Of a stretch of DNA of 64,000 bases, positions 23,513 to 35,379 are shown piece after piece; the first letter of the stretch is position 1; every line of letters starts with the position of its first letter. The translations under genes and the position numbers were made by a program. The notes beneath the pieces were generated by a model. That model did not search any database and was not told the DNA's origin. It worked only from the letters and a program-made list of their open reading frames with translations. This DNA is from Ovis canadensis (taxonomy: Eukaryota; Chordata; Mammalia; Artiodactyla; Bovidae), in the NCBI RefSeq assembly GCF_042477335.2, contig NC_091255.1, forward strand, positions 44,804,501 through 44,868,500, given 5' to 3'.

Positions 23513-23999
23513 ATTAAAATGGCCGAAATCCAAAACACTGACAGCATCAGTGAGGGTGTGGAGCAAGAACATTCATTGTTGGTAGGAATGAAAAATGGTA
23601 TAGCTAATAGACAAGACAATTTGGTGGTTTCTTCCAAATCTACACATACTCTTACCATATGATCCAGCAATTGCGCTTCTTGACATTTACCCAAATGATT
23701 GAAAACTTATGTTTACACAAAAGCCTGAACATGAATGTTTATAGAAGTTTTAGTCATAGTTGTCAAAAGTTGAAAGGAATCAAGATGTCCTTCAGTAGCT
23801 AAACAAACTGTGGTACATCTGAATAATGTACTACAGTTTATTACTCAGCGCTAAAAAGAAATTAACTATCACACCATGAAAAAACATGCAGGGACCTTAT
23901 ATTATTAAATGAAAAAAGTCACTCTGAAAAAGCTCATACTGATTTCAGCTACATAACATTCTGGAAAAGGAGAAACGATTGAATCAGTTAAAAAAAAAA

Positions 24000-26600
24000 T
24001 TCAGTTGTCCCCAAAAAGAGAAAGGGAGATGGAACACAGGGCATTTTTTTTGGCAGTTGAATTATTTTTTAGGATGCTTTTTTGCATTATTAAAACATCA
24101 AAGAAAGGTATAATCCAAGCTTTATAAAATTCTTTCAGAGAATAAAGTGAAAATCAAAACAAAACACTTCCTATTTTTTTGGATGAGGGCAGCATAATCT
24201 TGATATTAAGACCACACTAGGATAGGATACAGAAAAGATAACTACAGAACAATTTCTATAAATATATATATATATATCCTAAACAATATAATAGTAATCA
24301 AGTAGTAATAATGCATCATGACAAATTTGAATTTATTCCAGGAATGCAAAGTTGGCTTCACATTTGAAAACCAATTATGTAATTTATCACATTAAAAGCA
24401 TAAAAGAATAAAGTCATATTTCAATAGATGTGGAAAAAGCATTCAATAAAAATTTAACATTTATTTGTGATAAAAAATTTTACCAAACTAGGAATAAAGG
24501 AGAATTTTCTTAATATAATAATATCAAATAGAATAATCTACAGCAGATTTCACACTTAATGGTCAAGTATTGAAAACAATCTCCTTGAAACTGGAGCAAA
24601 TTGAGGATATCTACCATTATCATTTCTATTTAATGTTGTATTTAATATTGTCCTAGCCAGGACAGTAAGGCAAGAAAAAATAAAAGATATAAGGTTGCAT
24701 ATAACAAAGATATAACAAAACCTGTAACTATTTACTGGTAGCATGATTATGCATGACTTAGATTAGGAAACTAAAAAGTAATCTACAGATATGGTATTAA
24801 GAATAAATTTAGCAAGGTTACTGGAAACAAAGTCAATATACAAAAATCAACTGTATTTTTATAAGCTGACAGTAAGCAATTAAAAATGAAAAAATCAACA
24901 ATACACTTTAAAATAAAAAAATAGAAATAAATCTGACAAAGTATAGTCATTATTCTACACATTAAACTGCAGAATATTACTGAGAGGAAAAGAGGACTTA
25001 AGAAGTTGACATATACTGTATTGATAGATCAGTAGTAACAGTATTGTAAAGTGATCAGTTTTCCCCCAATTGATCTATAGGTTCAGTTCAACTGCAATAA
25101 AACTTCATACACTGTTGGTAGGAATGTAAAATGGTGCAATCTCTTTGGAAAATAGTGTGGTAGTTCCTCCAAAGGAGAACAATAGTGTTACCATGTGACC
25201 CACCAATTCTAACACTAGGTATATACGCAAGGGAAATGAAACCACGTCCACACAAAAATTTGCGCATGGATGTTCACAATGGCACTATTCATGATAGCCC
25301 AAATATTGAAATGACTCAATAACCATTAGCTCATAAATGGAGAAATAAAATGTATTTTCATCCATACAAAGAAATAGCATTCATCCGTAAAACAGAATGA
25401 AGTACCGATACATGCTACAACATATAAGTGGATGAACTTTGCAAACATTATGCTAAATGGAGGAAGCAAGTCACAAAAGACAACCTATTTCACACTTATG
25501 TGAACTATCAGAATAGGCAAGTCTACATATAAAGACAGAAAATGGAATTAATGATTTTCTAAGGTTGGGAGTGGGGAGTTGGGGGAGGAATGACTGCTAA
25601 TGGGCACAGGGTTTTACTTAGAGGGTGATAAAAATGTTCTAAGATTGGCTGTGGTGAGTGTTACACAACTCTCTGAATATACTAAGGTCCATTGAATTAT
25701 CCACTTATTTGTGGGTGATTTGTATGTATGTGACTCAGTTAAAAATTTCCGAACTTTTCTGGCTTTGGTGGAAATTGACATGACTCTAACAATTATATGG
25801 AAATGCAAAAGGCCAAAAATAATAGCGTTAATCACTCAGTTGTGTCTGACTCTTTGCGACACCCATGGACTGTGGCCCACCAGGCTCCTCTGTCCATGGA
25901 ATTCTCCAGGCAAGAATACTGGAGTGGGTTGCCATTTCCCTTCTCCAGGGAATCTTCCTGACCCAGAGATCAAACTAAGGTCTCCGGCACTGCAGGTGGA
26001 TTCCAGAGCCACCAGGAAATCTAGGAATAGCAAAGCTGATCTTATAGATAATAAAGAAGTACAAAAGTTGAAAGACTTAAACTAATATTAGTAAGATTTA
26101 TTAAAGTTACAATAATTAAAGCAGTTAGTATCGGCAAACTTGCAGACAAATAGACCAACGGAACACAATGAAGAGTTTAGAAACAGATCCACACCTATAT
26201 AGTCCACTGGTATAATGTGGTAACCAATAAATTTAATTAGGAAATTTTTACCCCTGTGGGAAAAAATGAACTTTGACTTCTACCTCACTAATATAAAAAT
26301 TAATCCTAGATAGATCATTAATCCAAATGCAAAGGAGAATAGAAATATGGCTTCAAAATTCTAAAGGAAAGTCATTTGTCACCTAGCATTCTATACCCTG
26401 AAAAATTATCAGTCAAGTATGAGGATAAATTAAACATATTTTCAATACTCAAAGTTTCAGAAATTGTATCCATTTTGCACAACTTTTCAAAAACTTATTG
26501 GAGGATATGCTCCAAGAAACAAGAGAATAAAACAAGAAAGAGGAAGACAAGGACTTTAGGAAATGAGGGAATAAGATATAGGAAAGAAGCAAAGTGTTCT
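24000..26600 (+). repeat. second L1 relic (ORF2 to 3' end)
   Basis: Plus-oriented L1 text: 'catcatgacaaatttgaatt', 'ttatttgtgataaaaaattt', 'cactgttggtaggaatgtaa', 'gggaaatgaaaccacgtcca' and 'gcaaacattatgctaaatgg'. A (TA)n run is at 24260-24278. Short open frames have no intact motif. The Bov-tA element at 25830-26022 interrupts an ORF2 phrase. Confidence 0.7.
25830..26022 (-). repeat. Bov-tA SINE, minus strand
   Basis: The plus strand reads 'cactcagttgtgtctgactc', 'ggactgtggcccaccaggct', 'agagatcaaactaaggtctc' and ends at 'ccagagccaccaggaaatct'. The flanking 'aataatagc' and 'ggaatagca' suggest a short target duplication. Confidence 0.85.
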
Positions 26601-26612
26601 GACAAAATGTGC

Positions 26613-29600
26613 CCTAGAGAAGGGAATGGCAAATCACTTCAGCATGTTTGCCTTGAGAACCCCATCAGTTCAGTTCAGTTCAGTCGCTCAGTTGTGTCTG
26701 ACTCTTTGCAACCCCATGAATCGCAGCACGCCAGGCCTCCCTGTCCATCACCAACTCTCGGAGTTCACTCAGACTCATGTCCATGGAGTCAGTGATGCCA
26801 TCCAGTCTTCTCATCCTCTGTCGTCCCCTTTTCCTCCTGCCCCCAATCCCCCCCAGCATCAGAGTCTTTTCCAATGAGTCAGCTCTTCGCATGAGGTGGC
26901 CAAAGTACTGGAGCTTCAACTTTATCATCATTCCTTCCAAAGAAATCCCAGGGTTGATCTCCTTCAGAATGGACTGGTTGGATCTCCTTGCAGTCCAAGA
27001 GACTCTCAAGAGTCTTCTCCAACTCCACAGTTCAAAAGCATCAATTCTTCGGTGCTCAGCCTTCTTCACAGTCCAACTCTCACATCCATACATGACCACT
27101 GGAAAAACCATAGCCTTGACTAGACAGACTTTAGTCGGCAAAGTAATGTCTCTGCTTTTCAACATGCTATCTAGGTTGGTCATAACTTTTCTTCCAAGGA
27201 GTAAGCATCTTTTAATTTCATGGCTGCAGTCACCATCTGCAGTGATTTTGGAGCCCAAAAAAATAAAGTCTGACACTGTTTCCACTGTTTCCCCATCAAT
27301 TTCCCATGAAGTGATGGGACCGGATGCCATGATCTTCATTTTCTGAATGTTGAGAACCCCATGAACAGGATGGAAAAGCAAAAAGATATGACACTGAAAG
27401 ATGAACCCTCCAGGTCAGTAGGTGGCCAATACATAACTGAAGAAAAGTGGAGAAATAGCTCCAGAAGTATTGAAGAGGCTGAGCCAAAGCAGAAACAGTG
27501 CCCAGTTGTGGAGTATCTGGTGGTGAAAGTAAAGTGTGATATGTAAAGAACAATATTGCATAGGAACCTGGAATGTTAGGTCCCTGAATCAAAGTAAATT
27601 GAAAGTAGTCAAACAGGAGATGGCAAGAGTAAGCATCAACGTTTTAGGAGTCAGTGAACTAAAATGGACAAGAATGGGCAAATGTAATTCAGGTGACCAT
27701 TATGTCTACTACTGTGGGCAAAAATCCCTTAGAAGAAATGCAGTAGCCCTCATAGTCAACAACAAAGTCTGAAATGCAGTACTTGTGTGCAATCTCAAAA
27801 ATTACAGAATGATCTCTGTTTTCAAGGCAAACCTTTCAGTATCACAGTAATCCAAGTCCATGCCCCAACCACTAAGACCAAAGAAGCTGAACAGCTCTAT
27901 GAAGACCTACAAGACCTTCCAGAACTAACACCCCAAAACGATGTCCTTTTCATCACAGGCGACTGGAATGCAAAAGTAAGAAGTCAAGAGATCCCTGGAG
28001 TAACAGGCAAGTTTGGCCTTGGAGTACAAAAGGAAGCAGAACAACAGCTAACAGAGTTTTGCCAAAAGAATGCGCTGGTCATAGCAAACACCCTCTTCCA
28101 ACAACGCAAGAGAGGACTCTACACATGGACATCACCAGGTGATCAATACCAGAATCAGATTGATTGTATTATTTGCAGCCTAAGATGGAGAAGCTTTATA
28201 CAGCAAAAAAAAAAAAAAAAAAAAAAAAAGACCGGCAGCTGACTGTGGCTCCAGATTATAAACTCCTTATTGCAAAATTCAGACTTAAATTGAAGTACTT
28301 AGGAAAAACAACTAGGGCATTCAGGTATGACCAAAATAAAATCCTTTATGATTATACAGTAGAAGTGACAAATAGATTCAAAGGATTAGATCTGATAGAC
28401 AGAGTGCCTGAAGAACTATGGATGGAGCTTCTTAACATTGTACAGGAGGCAGTGATCAAAAGCATCCCCAAGAAAAAGAAATGCAAAAAGTAAAATGCTT
28501 GTTTGAGGAGGACTTACGAAGAGCTGAGAAAAGAAGAGACGCAAAAGGCAAAGGAGAAAAAGAAATATATATCCATCTGAACACAGAGTTCCAGAGAATA
28601 GCAAGGAGAGATAAGAAAACCTTCTTAAGTGAACAATGCAAAGAAATAGAGAAAAACAATAGAATGGGAAAGACTAGAGATTTATTCAAGAAAATTGGAG
28701 ATATCAAGGGAATATTTAATTCAATAAGGCACAATAAAGGACAGAAATGGTAAGGATCTAATAGAAGCAGAAGTGATTAAGAAGAGGTGGCAAGAATACA
28801 CTGAAGAACTATATAAGAAAGGCCTTAATGACTGCATAACCACGATGGTGGGGTCACTCACACAGAGCCAGACATCCTGGAGTGTGAAGTCAAGTAGGTC
28901 TTAGGAAGCATCACTACAAACAAAGCTAGTGGAAGTGATGGAATTCCAGCTGAGCTATTTCAAATCCTAAAAGATGATGCTGTTAAAGTGCTGCACTCAA
29001 TATGCCAACAATTTTGGAAAACTCATCAGTGGCCACAGGACCGGAAAAGGTCAGTTTTCACTCCAATCACAAAGAAGAGCAATGCTAAAGAATATTCAAA
29101 CTACCACACAATTGCACTTATTTTATATGTCAGCAAAGTAATACTCAAAATGCTTCAAGCTAGACTTCAACAGTATGTGAACCGAGAACTTCTAGACGTA
29201 CAAACTGGATTTAGAAAAGGCAGAGGAATCAGCGATCAAATTGCCAATATCCGTTGGATCACAGAAAAAGCAAAAGAATTCCAGAAAAACACCTACTTCT
29301 GCTTCATTGACTATGCTAAAGCCTACCACTGTGTAGATCTCAACAAACTGTGGAAAATTCTGAAAGAGATGGGAATACCAGACCACCTTACCTGCCTCCT
29401 GAGAAATCTGTATGCAGGTCAAGAAGCAACAGTTAGAACTGGACATGGAACAATGGACTGATTCAAAATTGGGAAAGGGGTTCATCAAGGCTATATATTG
29501 TCATCCTGCTTATTTAACTTATATGCAGAATACATCACGTGAAATGCCAGGATGGATGAAGCACAAGCTGGAATCTAGCTTGCTGGAAGAAATATAAATA

Positions 29601-30335
29601 ACCTCAGATATACAGATGACACCACCCTTATGGAAGAAAGCGAAGAACTAAAGAGCCTCTTGATGAAGGTGAAATAGGAGACTGAAAAAGCTGGCTTAAA
29701 ACTCAACATTCAAAAAACTAAGATCATGGCATCTGGTCCCATCACTTTATTGCAAATAGATGGGGAAACAATGGAAACAGCAACAGACTTTCTTTTCTTG
29801 GGCTTCAAAGTCACTGTGGATGGTGAAATTAAAAGACACTTGCTCCTTGGAAGAAAAGCTATGACAAACCTAGACAGTGTATTAAAAGCAGAGACATCAC
29901 TTTGCCAACAAAGGGCCATATAATCAAAGCTATGGTTTTTCCAATAGTCATGTGTGGATGTGAGAGTTGGACAGTAAAAAAGGCTGCATGCTGAAAAACT
30001 GATGCCTTTGAACTGTGGTGCTGGAGAAGACTCCAGCCAATTCTAAAGGAAAACAATCCTGAATAGTCATTGGAAGGAAGGACTGATGCTGAAACTGAAG
30101 CTCCAACACTTTGGCCACCTGATGCAAAGAGTTGACTCATTGGAAAAGATCCTGATGCTGGGAAAGATTGAAGGCAGAGGAGAAGTGTATGGCAGAGGAT
30201 GAGATGGTTGGATGGCATCACCGACTCAATGGACATGAGTTTGAGCAAGCTCTGGGAGTTCGTGAAGGACAGGGAACTCTGCAGTCCATGGGGTCGCAAA
30301 GAGTCAGACACGACTGAGCAACTGAATGACGATGA
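26613..30335 (+). mobile_element. near full-length BovB LINE, plus strand, inactive
   Basis: BovB encodes one protein with an APE-type endonuclease followed by RT. The endonuclease starts near 27540 ('CIGTWNVRSLNQSKLKVVKQ'). Its 'GDWNAKV' motif is seen near 27961 and the 'TWTSPG...QIDCI' region near 28125-28170. RT text runs from about 28890 ('GFRKGRGISDQIANI', 'FCFIDYAKAYHCVD') to the C-terminal 'LWCWRRLQ'-like stretch near 30010. The catalytic YADD is changed to YTDD at about 29610. Stops and frameshifts separate at least six open pieces. An A run of about 24 lies at 28206-28229. A second BovB is nested at 26666-27349. Confidence 0.92.
26666..27349 (-). mobile_element. BovB LINE nested inside the plus-strand BovB
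   Basis: The minus strand carries the BovB 3' part, including '[20 protein letters not shown]' and '[19 protein letters not shown]', and the (AACTG)n end at the left. The host BovB sentence is broken at TTGAGAACCCCAT, which occurs at both 26653-26665 and 27350-27362. That 13-bp duplication fixes the insertion point. The first five bases of the right copy could also belong to the inserted BovB, a microhomology at its 5' junction. Confidence 0.93.
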
Positions 30336-31111
30336 AGGTGGATGGTGAAAAGAGATTCCAGAGTAAGAGCTGTTCACTGGGGCTAGAGCACAATTACTCA
30401 GGGTCAGGGTGGGTGAAAGGCCCGCAGAAGAGATTGCATCAAAAAGCAGAAACTGACATGACATCTGATGTGCCTGATTGTCTTGACAGGGAATTTGGAC
30501 AATGGGTTGAAATAGTGATCATTACCTAGAAAAGTAAATGAGCCTCAGCAACAACAAAATAAGATTAACTCCAAGAGAATAAAAAGAAAAGGTGTGTACA
30601 TTACACACCTCAGACACCAATAACAAGTGCACAATCATAATAGAGTAAACACTGACCTGAAATTAACATTTAACCTACTGAGAAATTACTGGGACTGAAA
30701 GTGTGACAGAATGATAGAGGTGAGGAGTTGAAAAAAATTAAATCCTCATCTTCCGTATCGGGAAGTCAAAAGAGAATACCCAAAACTGAAAAATCAAGAA
30801 CTGGCAACAAAATTTGTTATTTAGAGATATGGAGAATCTCTCAAAAATATCAGCTGATTGAGCTGAAAAATCACTGGCTCTGGGGTGCAGGAAATTAAGT
30901 GTGAGAGGTACAGGACTGCTGCTTTTCTTTACACACCTTGTAAATTTTTTGCGTCTTAAATCATGTACATAGACATCTTTGTTAAAACTTAAAACCACAT
31001 CTAAAAACCTCCATGTGAACAGCAAAAGAAAAAGAAATCTTCTGGAAGAAAACAATGGAGAATAACGAAAGAAAATAAGTTCGTGACCTTGAAATCAGGC
31101 AAAGAAGCTTC
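30336..31111. other. non-coding, probably old L1-derived
   Basis: AT-rich sequence with no readable motif. From about 30500 the style ('aataaaaagaaaaggtgtgt', 'gagaaattactgggactgaa') suggests strongly decayed LINE material. No gene seen. Confidence 0.4.
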
Positions 31112-31417
31112 ATTGTATCTGTATTTTTGGTTGTGCTGGATCTTTGTTGCTGCACAGGCTTTCTCTACTTGGGGCAGCAGGGGCTACTCTTCCTTGTGGT
31201 GCAGGCCTCTCTTTACAGCGGCCTCTCTTGTTGCAGAGCCCAGGCTCTAGATGCACAGGCTCAGCAGTTGCAGCTCATGGGCTCCAGAGCGTGGGCTCAG
31301 TGATTGTGACAGGCTTAGTTGCTCCACTACATGTCAGATCTTCCTGTCCAGGGATCACACCCGTGTCCTCGCATTGGCAGGCGATTCCTAGCCACAGTAC
31401 CACCGGGGAAGTCCCTG
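31112..31417 (-). repeat. CHR-2 SINE, minus strand
   Basis: Plus text 'gttgtgctggatctttgttg', 'gagcccaggctctagatgca' and 'ccagggatcacacccgtgtc' ends at 'accaccggggaagtccctgg'. The flanks 'ggcaaagaagctt' (31099-31111) and 'ggcaaagaactctt' (from 31418) form an imperfect duplication. Confidence 0.85.
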
Positions 31418-31439
31418 GGCAAAGAACTCTTAACACACT

Positions 31440-32569
31440 CACATAATTAGCCACAGGAAAAGATTAATAAATTGTACTTCAGTGAAATTAAAGACTTTAC
31501 TTATCAAAAGACAGCCCTGAGTGAAAAGGCAAGCCACAGAGGGAAAAATATCTTCAATGCATGTACCTGACTAAAGTCGTATATCCAGAATATATTAAAA
31601 TTATCCTACAAAATAAGAGGAAAAGCCAAGTCAATTTTTTTAAATATGTATAAACATTTCCCATGCTTTTCATAACAGAAAATATACAAATATAAAATAA
31701 GTGCCTGAAAAAAGTATTCAACATAGTTAGAGAAATTTAAGTGAACACCACAATGATATAACACTACACATTCACCAGAATGACTAAAATTAAAAAGACT
31801 GACAATACTAAGTGTTGACAATGATGCGGCCACTGGAACTCTCATACTGTAAATTTGTACGATCATTTACTATTAAAGCTAAACATATGCACTTCCCATA
31901 ATCTATCTAACTTGAGTTCCACTCTTGAGTACATATTCAACAGAAGTGTACATATATGCATCAAAAGGGCATTGTAAGAGCTCCCACTTGCAGAATCTGG
32001 ACTATTTGAGCACCAAAATAGATACTAATCTTAATACTGATTATAAAGAAAGAAAGACAAAGTTTTTCCATTGAGTAGAATGACAAAAGGAAAGATAGAA
32101 TTAGCTCATCAACATTTGGCAACTATCATAATATGAGATATTTCATCTAAGCAATATCGATGGATGCTAAAATTAATAGGCCCAAGTTGCATGAAGGATA
32201 GGACTTTACACTGTATTTTACAAAGTACCTTCCATCAAAAACATTAAGTACAATGGGAAAAGAAGTACCTTTACAGTACATAAATGTGGTAGACGCTATC
32301 TTAATTAAAAGATCAAAATGAACAAAATTGGTAATGGGACAAATAGAAACTGCATCACCTGGTAAGATACAGCGAGGCTATAGCATCTCTGCTGTAATTT
32401 TCCTGCCCAAAATGCATACCTTGAATTTAATCATGAGAAAACATCAGACAAACCCAAATTGAGAGATACTCTACAAAATCACTGGCCCATACGCTTCAAA
32501 ATTTACAAAGTCAAGATTGCCAAGGAAGGACTATTTTCAATATGGTCTCCTTCCAAATTGAAAGAGACT
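31440..32569 (+). repeat. L1 ORF2 end and L1M 3' UTR
   Basis: ORF2-end phrases ('gacagccctgagtgaaaagg', 'gtatatccagaatatattaa') run into L1M 3' UTR text ('gaaactgcatcacctggtaa', 'aattgaaagagactaaagag'). It resumes at 33076-33350 ('ggaacttttctgtaaatttg') after the BovB insertion. Non-coding. Confidence 0.7.
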
Positions 32570-32579
32570 AAAGAGGCAT

Positions 32580-33065
32580 ATTGAAAAGCAGAGACATTAC
32601 TTTGCCAACAAAGGTCCGTCTAGTCAAGGCTATGGTTTTTCCAGTGGTCATGTATGGATGTGAGAGTTGGACTGTGAAGAAAGCTGAGAGCCAAAGAATT
32701 GATGCTTTTGAACTGTGGTGTTGGAGAAGACTCCTGAGAGCCCCTTTGGACTGCAAGGAGGTCCAACCAGTCCATTCTGAAGGAGATCAGCCCTGAGATT
32801 ACTTTGGAAGGAATGATGCTAAAGCTGAAGCTCCAGTAATTTGGCCACCTCATGCGAGGAGTTGACTCATTGGAAAAGACTCTGATGCTGGGCGGGATTG
32901 GGGGCAGGAGGAGAAGGGGATGACCGAGGATGAGATGGCTGGATGGCATCACGGACTCGGTGGACGTGAGCCTGAGTGAACTCCAGGAGATGGTGATCAA
33001 CAGGGAAGCCTGGCGTGCTGTGATTCATGGGGTCGCAAAGAGTCGGACACGACTGAGCTGAACTG
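32580..33065 (+). mobile_element. BovB LINE 3' fragment, plus strand, with 10-bp target duplication
   Basis: A 5'-truncated copy beginning in '[13 protein letters not shown]'-type RT C-terminal sequence and ending at the BovB 3' terminus ('gacacgactgagctgaactg'). The 10-bp AAAGAGGCAT is present at 32570-32579 and 33066-33075. A frameshift near 32745 breaks the short frame. This is close to a pure 3'-end copy of the kind that gave rise to Bov-A SINEs. Confidence 0.93.
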
Positions 33066-33075
33066 AAAGAGGCAT

Positions 33076-33350
33076 GGCAACACTTGACACTAAACCAGGT
33101 TTTTTTGCTACAACTAACTTTATTAGAACAAATGGTGAAACATGAATAAATTATAGTAATACATCTGCAATTTTTATGGTTCCTTTGTGAGTATTTAGGA
33201 GAATGTCATTGTAGGATTTAAACTAAAGTTTTCATGGATGGTGGGGACAATCGTGTCAGCAATTTACCCACAAATGCTTCAGGAAAAGAAAAGTTCTTTG
33301 CACTAGTCTTGGAACTTTTCTGTAAATTTGAAATGATTTCCAAGTAAGAA
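33076..33350 (+). repeat. L1M 3' UTR (right part)
   Basis: The text continues from 32569 across the BovB insertion and ends 'ctgtaaatttgaaatgattt', the usual last words of an L1M 3' UTR. Confidence 0.7.
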
Positions 33351-34384
33351 GAAAAAATGGTGACAAAAAACTTATCAATATTATGTGTATGGAAAGAGTG
33401 CGTGCGTGTCTATAGGCCACCAGCTAAGGGGTGGAATTTTTGGACATGCATTGTTTTTCCCTTCCCTCGCATTCATTCCTCCTCCCTCCAGAAACAGCAT
33501 CCAGATTTTATTTTCGGGACCTGCCCCTTCCCAACTCTCGGTTTATGTGTCACTGGTGTGGGCATGTGCCCAGGTCAACAAGCACATTTCATCTTGGCCA
33601 CAGTCATTGCTTTAGGGAAAGACTCAAGTTAGTTTAATATGGGTCAACACTGTGATTTTTTTTTTTTTCTGAAACTATTGTGAAACAGGTTCTGTTTTTC
33701 TCTTGGGGTTGCTTAGTTTTTAGAAAATAAACCTGGAACTGCCTGAGACTCCACTACATGGAGCCAGACGGTCCAGAGGGGGTAAAATCCTTTTCAAAGA
33801 AAAGCAAAAGTAAGAGACAGAGAAACTGAGTCTTTTTAATAATATTTTAGCCCACAGATCCAGCTGTACTTTGGCTTTTTGGTTAAATAATCCAAATATA
33901 TTTAATTTTCTGCATAAGCCGCTTTGAGTTAAGTTGTTGGCACTTGCAACTGAAAGATTCATGACTAATGTTAGGAAATTCCTAATTCAGCGGGAGGGGA
34001 GTTTGTGGGTGGGGGAGGGGAAGAGAGTTGTAGCTGACAGTCAGACATGGCAGGGCCTCTGGGTGTCAGGATTCAGTAGGAATCTTGGTGCCCTCAGGGA
34101 AACCTGAAGATACTTTTGGAGAAGTGGTGCAAGCAGGTGGCATGGACACAATGACCGTGCAGTAGTCACTAGGCTTATCCCCAGTCAACCCCACCTCATA
34201 AAAGCTTGCTCCCCACTCAGAGCCCAGTAGTCACACCCTTGGCACAGCCCTAACCAGAAACATCTGCAGGCCCAGAAATGCCTGTATCCCCACTTCCGAT
34301 GCCTTGGTCACTGTGCCTTGCATTTCTTCACACTGCCTCTGTTTATAAAGCACCCTGCCTCCAGTTTGTGCAACTGAGCATCAG
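33351..34384. other. unique-looking non-coding stretch
   Basis: The repeat-dense block stops here. I see no young repeat, exon or RNA gene. A T run of 13 lies at 33657-33669. Single-copy DNA upstream of COL1A1. Confidence 0.45.
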
Positions 34385-34510
34385 GACAACTTTACAAGGT
34401 AGGCAGGACTGAAATCATTCCCATTTCACAGATATGGAAAGTAAGGCTCAGAAAGGGAAAGCAACCCTCCCAAAGTCACACTGTTCAGTGGGAGAGCCAC
34501 TAGGAGACAG
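34385..34510 (-). repeat. MIR SINE, minus strand
   Basis: Reads 'cattcccatttcacagatat', 'ggaaagtaaggctcagaaag' and 'caaagtcacactgttcagtg', the reverse of the MIR 3' part and core. Confidence 0.75.
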
Positions 34511-34929
34511 GGTTCCTCTCTCCAAGTCCAGATCTCTCTAAGCTCTGAAATTTCTGAGAAGGGCCTGAGGGATTGGAGGGTGTGGTGGAAGACAGAATCT
34601 CTCCCTTTGGATTTTGGGACTGGCCCTTGAGTGAATGAGGAGGTGGTCTGGCTTTCAGGGGCATGTGAGCGCTCAGGAGAGGAGAATGGGATGGGAAGTC
34701 TGTCAGGGGTCAGGATGCTGGTTGGGACAGGGTAGGGGCCCCTCACAGAGGATATTCAATCCCCAGGGAAGATCCAAGGACAGCCTGATGTCATGCTTTG
34801 GATGGGGCTCTGGGGACTCAGGAATAGAGGGCTCCTCCCACACATAAGGAGTTTGCTGTTGAGGGGAAGAGCCTTACAAAGGAAACAGAAAACTAACAGC
34901 ATGAATACAGTTAATAGTCATCACATAAA

Positions 34930-35090
34930 TACCTAATATTCCTTATTCCAGGGACAGCTTTAAAGTCTCACGAAAAAATCTGTCATTAGCCCCATTTTAG
35001 AACCGGGGAAACTGAAGCACGTAGAAGAGTAAGCTGCCCAGAGTCACACAGCTGGGAAAAGGAGCCCTTAGGATTTGAACTGGAAGTCTG
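34930..35090 (-). repeat. MIR SINE, minus strand
   Basis: Reads 'ttagccccattttagaaccg', 'ggaaactgaagcacgtagaa' and 'ctgcccagagtcacacagct', a clear reverse MIR. Confidence 0.8.
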
Positions 35091-35192
35091 AGCCCAGAGC
35101 CCAAATTCTCAAGAGCTCCGCTTACCTTTAGCATATTCACTGAGCACTCGGGGGCCAGGCCCTGTGCTGGGAGCCAGGACCAAGATGACAGG

Positions 35193-35219
35193 CCAGGGCA
35201 CCCTTGTAGGGTGCCCTGG
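35193..35219. repeat. perfect 11-bp inverted repeat
   Basis: CCAGGGCACCC (35193-35203) and GGGTGCCCTGG (35209-35219) are exact reverse complements around a 5-nt loop. A function is not evident from the sequence. Confidence 0.85.
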
Positions 35220-35379
35220 GAGAGGAGGCCCAGCCAGGCTGGGCTTGGGCTTTGGTAGGGGAAGTGTGGGTCCTCTGGGAGAACCCTGATGGTGGAACTC
35301 GAGGTTCCCAAGGTGAGTCTTGTCAGGATGAGGAATCCTGACACAAAAGTAGACGTGCAACGGTGGAGAGGAGGATGCT

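Larger units (their letters stand above)
17000..23900 (+). mobile_element. decayed full-size-range L1 LINE cut by several insertions
   Basis: L1 pieces lie in plus order. ORF1-adjacent text is at 17380-17670 ('gaaatcttgaaagaagtcag'). The ORF2 endonuclease start is at 18950-19118 ('ccaactatatgtcatctaca'). ORF2 continues at 20160-23015 ('gttggagacttcaacatcct', 'gttggttctttgaaaagatc', 'ttcacagatgacgtgatcat'), and the ORF2 end/3' region is at 23516-23900 ('ggtgtggagcaagaacattc'). Where the RT motif is expected, the text gives F-T-D-D. Stops and frameshifts occur throughout, so it is dead. It is interrupted by CHR-2, Bov-A and BovB sequences listed separately. Some of the upstream pieces could belong to a different L1 copy. 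Confidence 0.7.
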
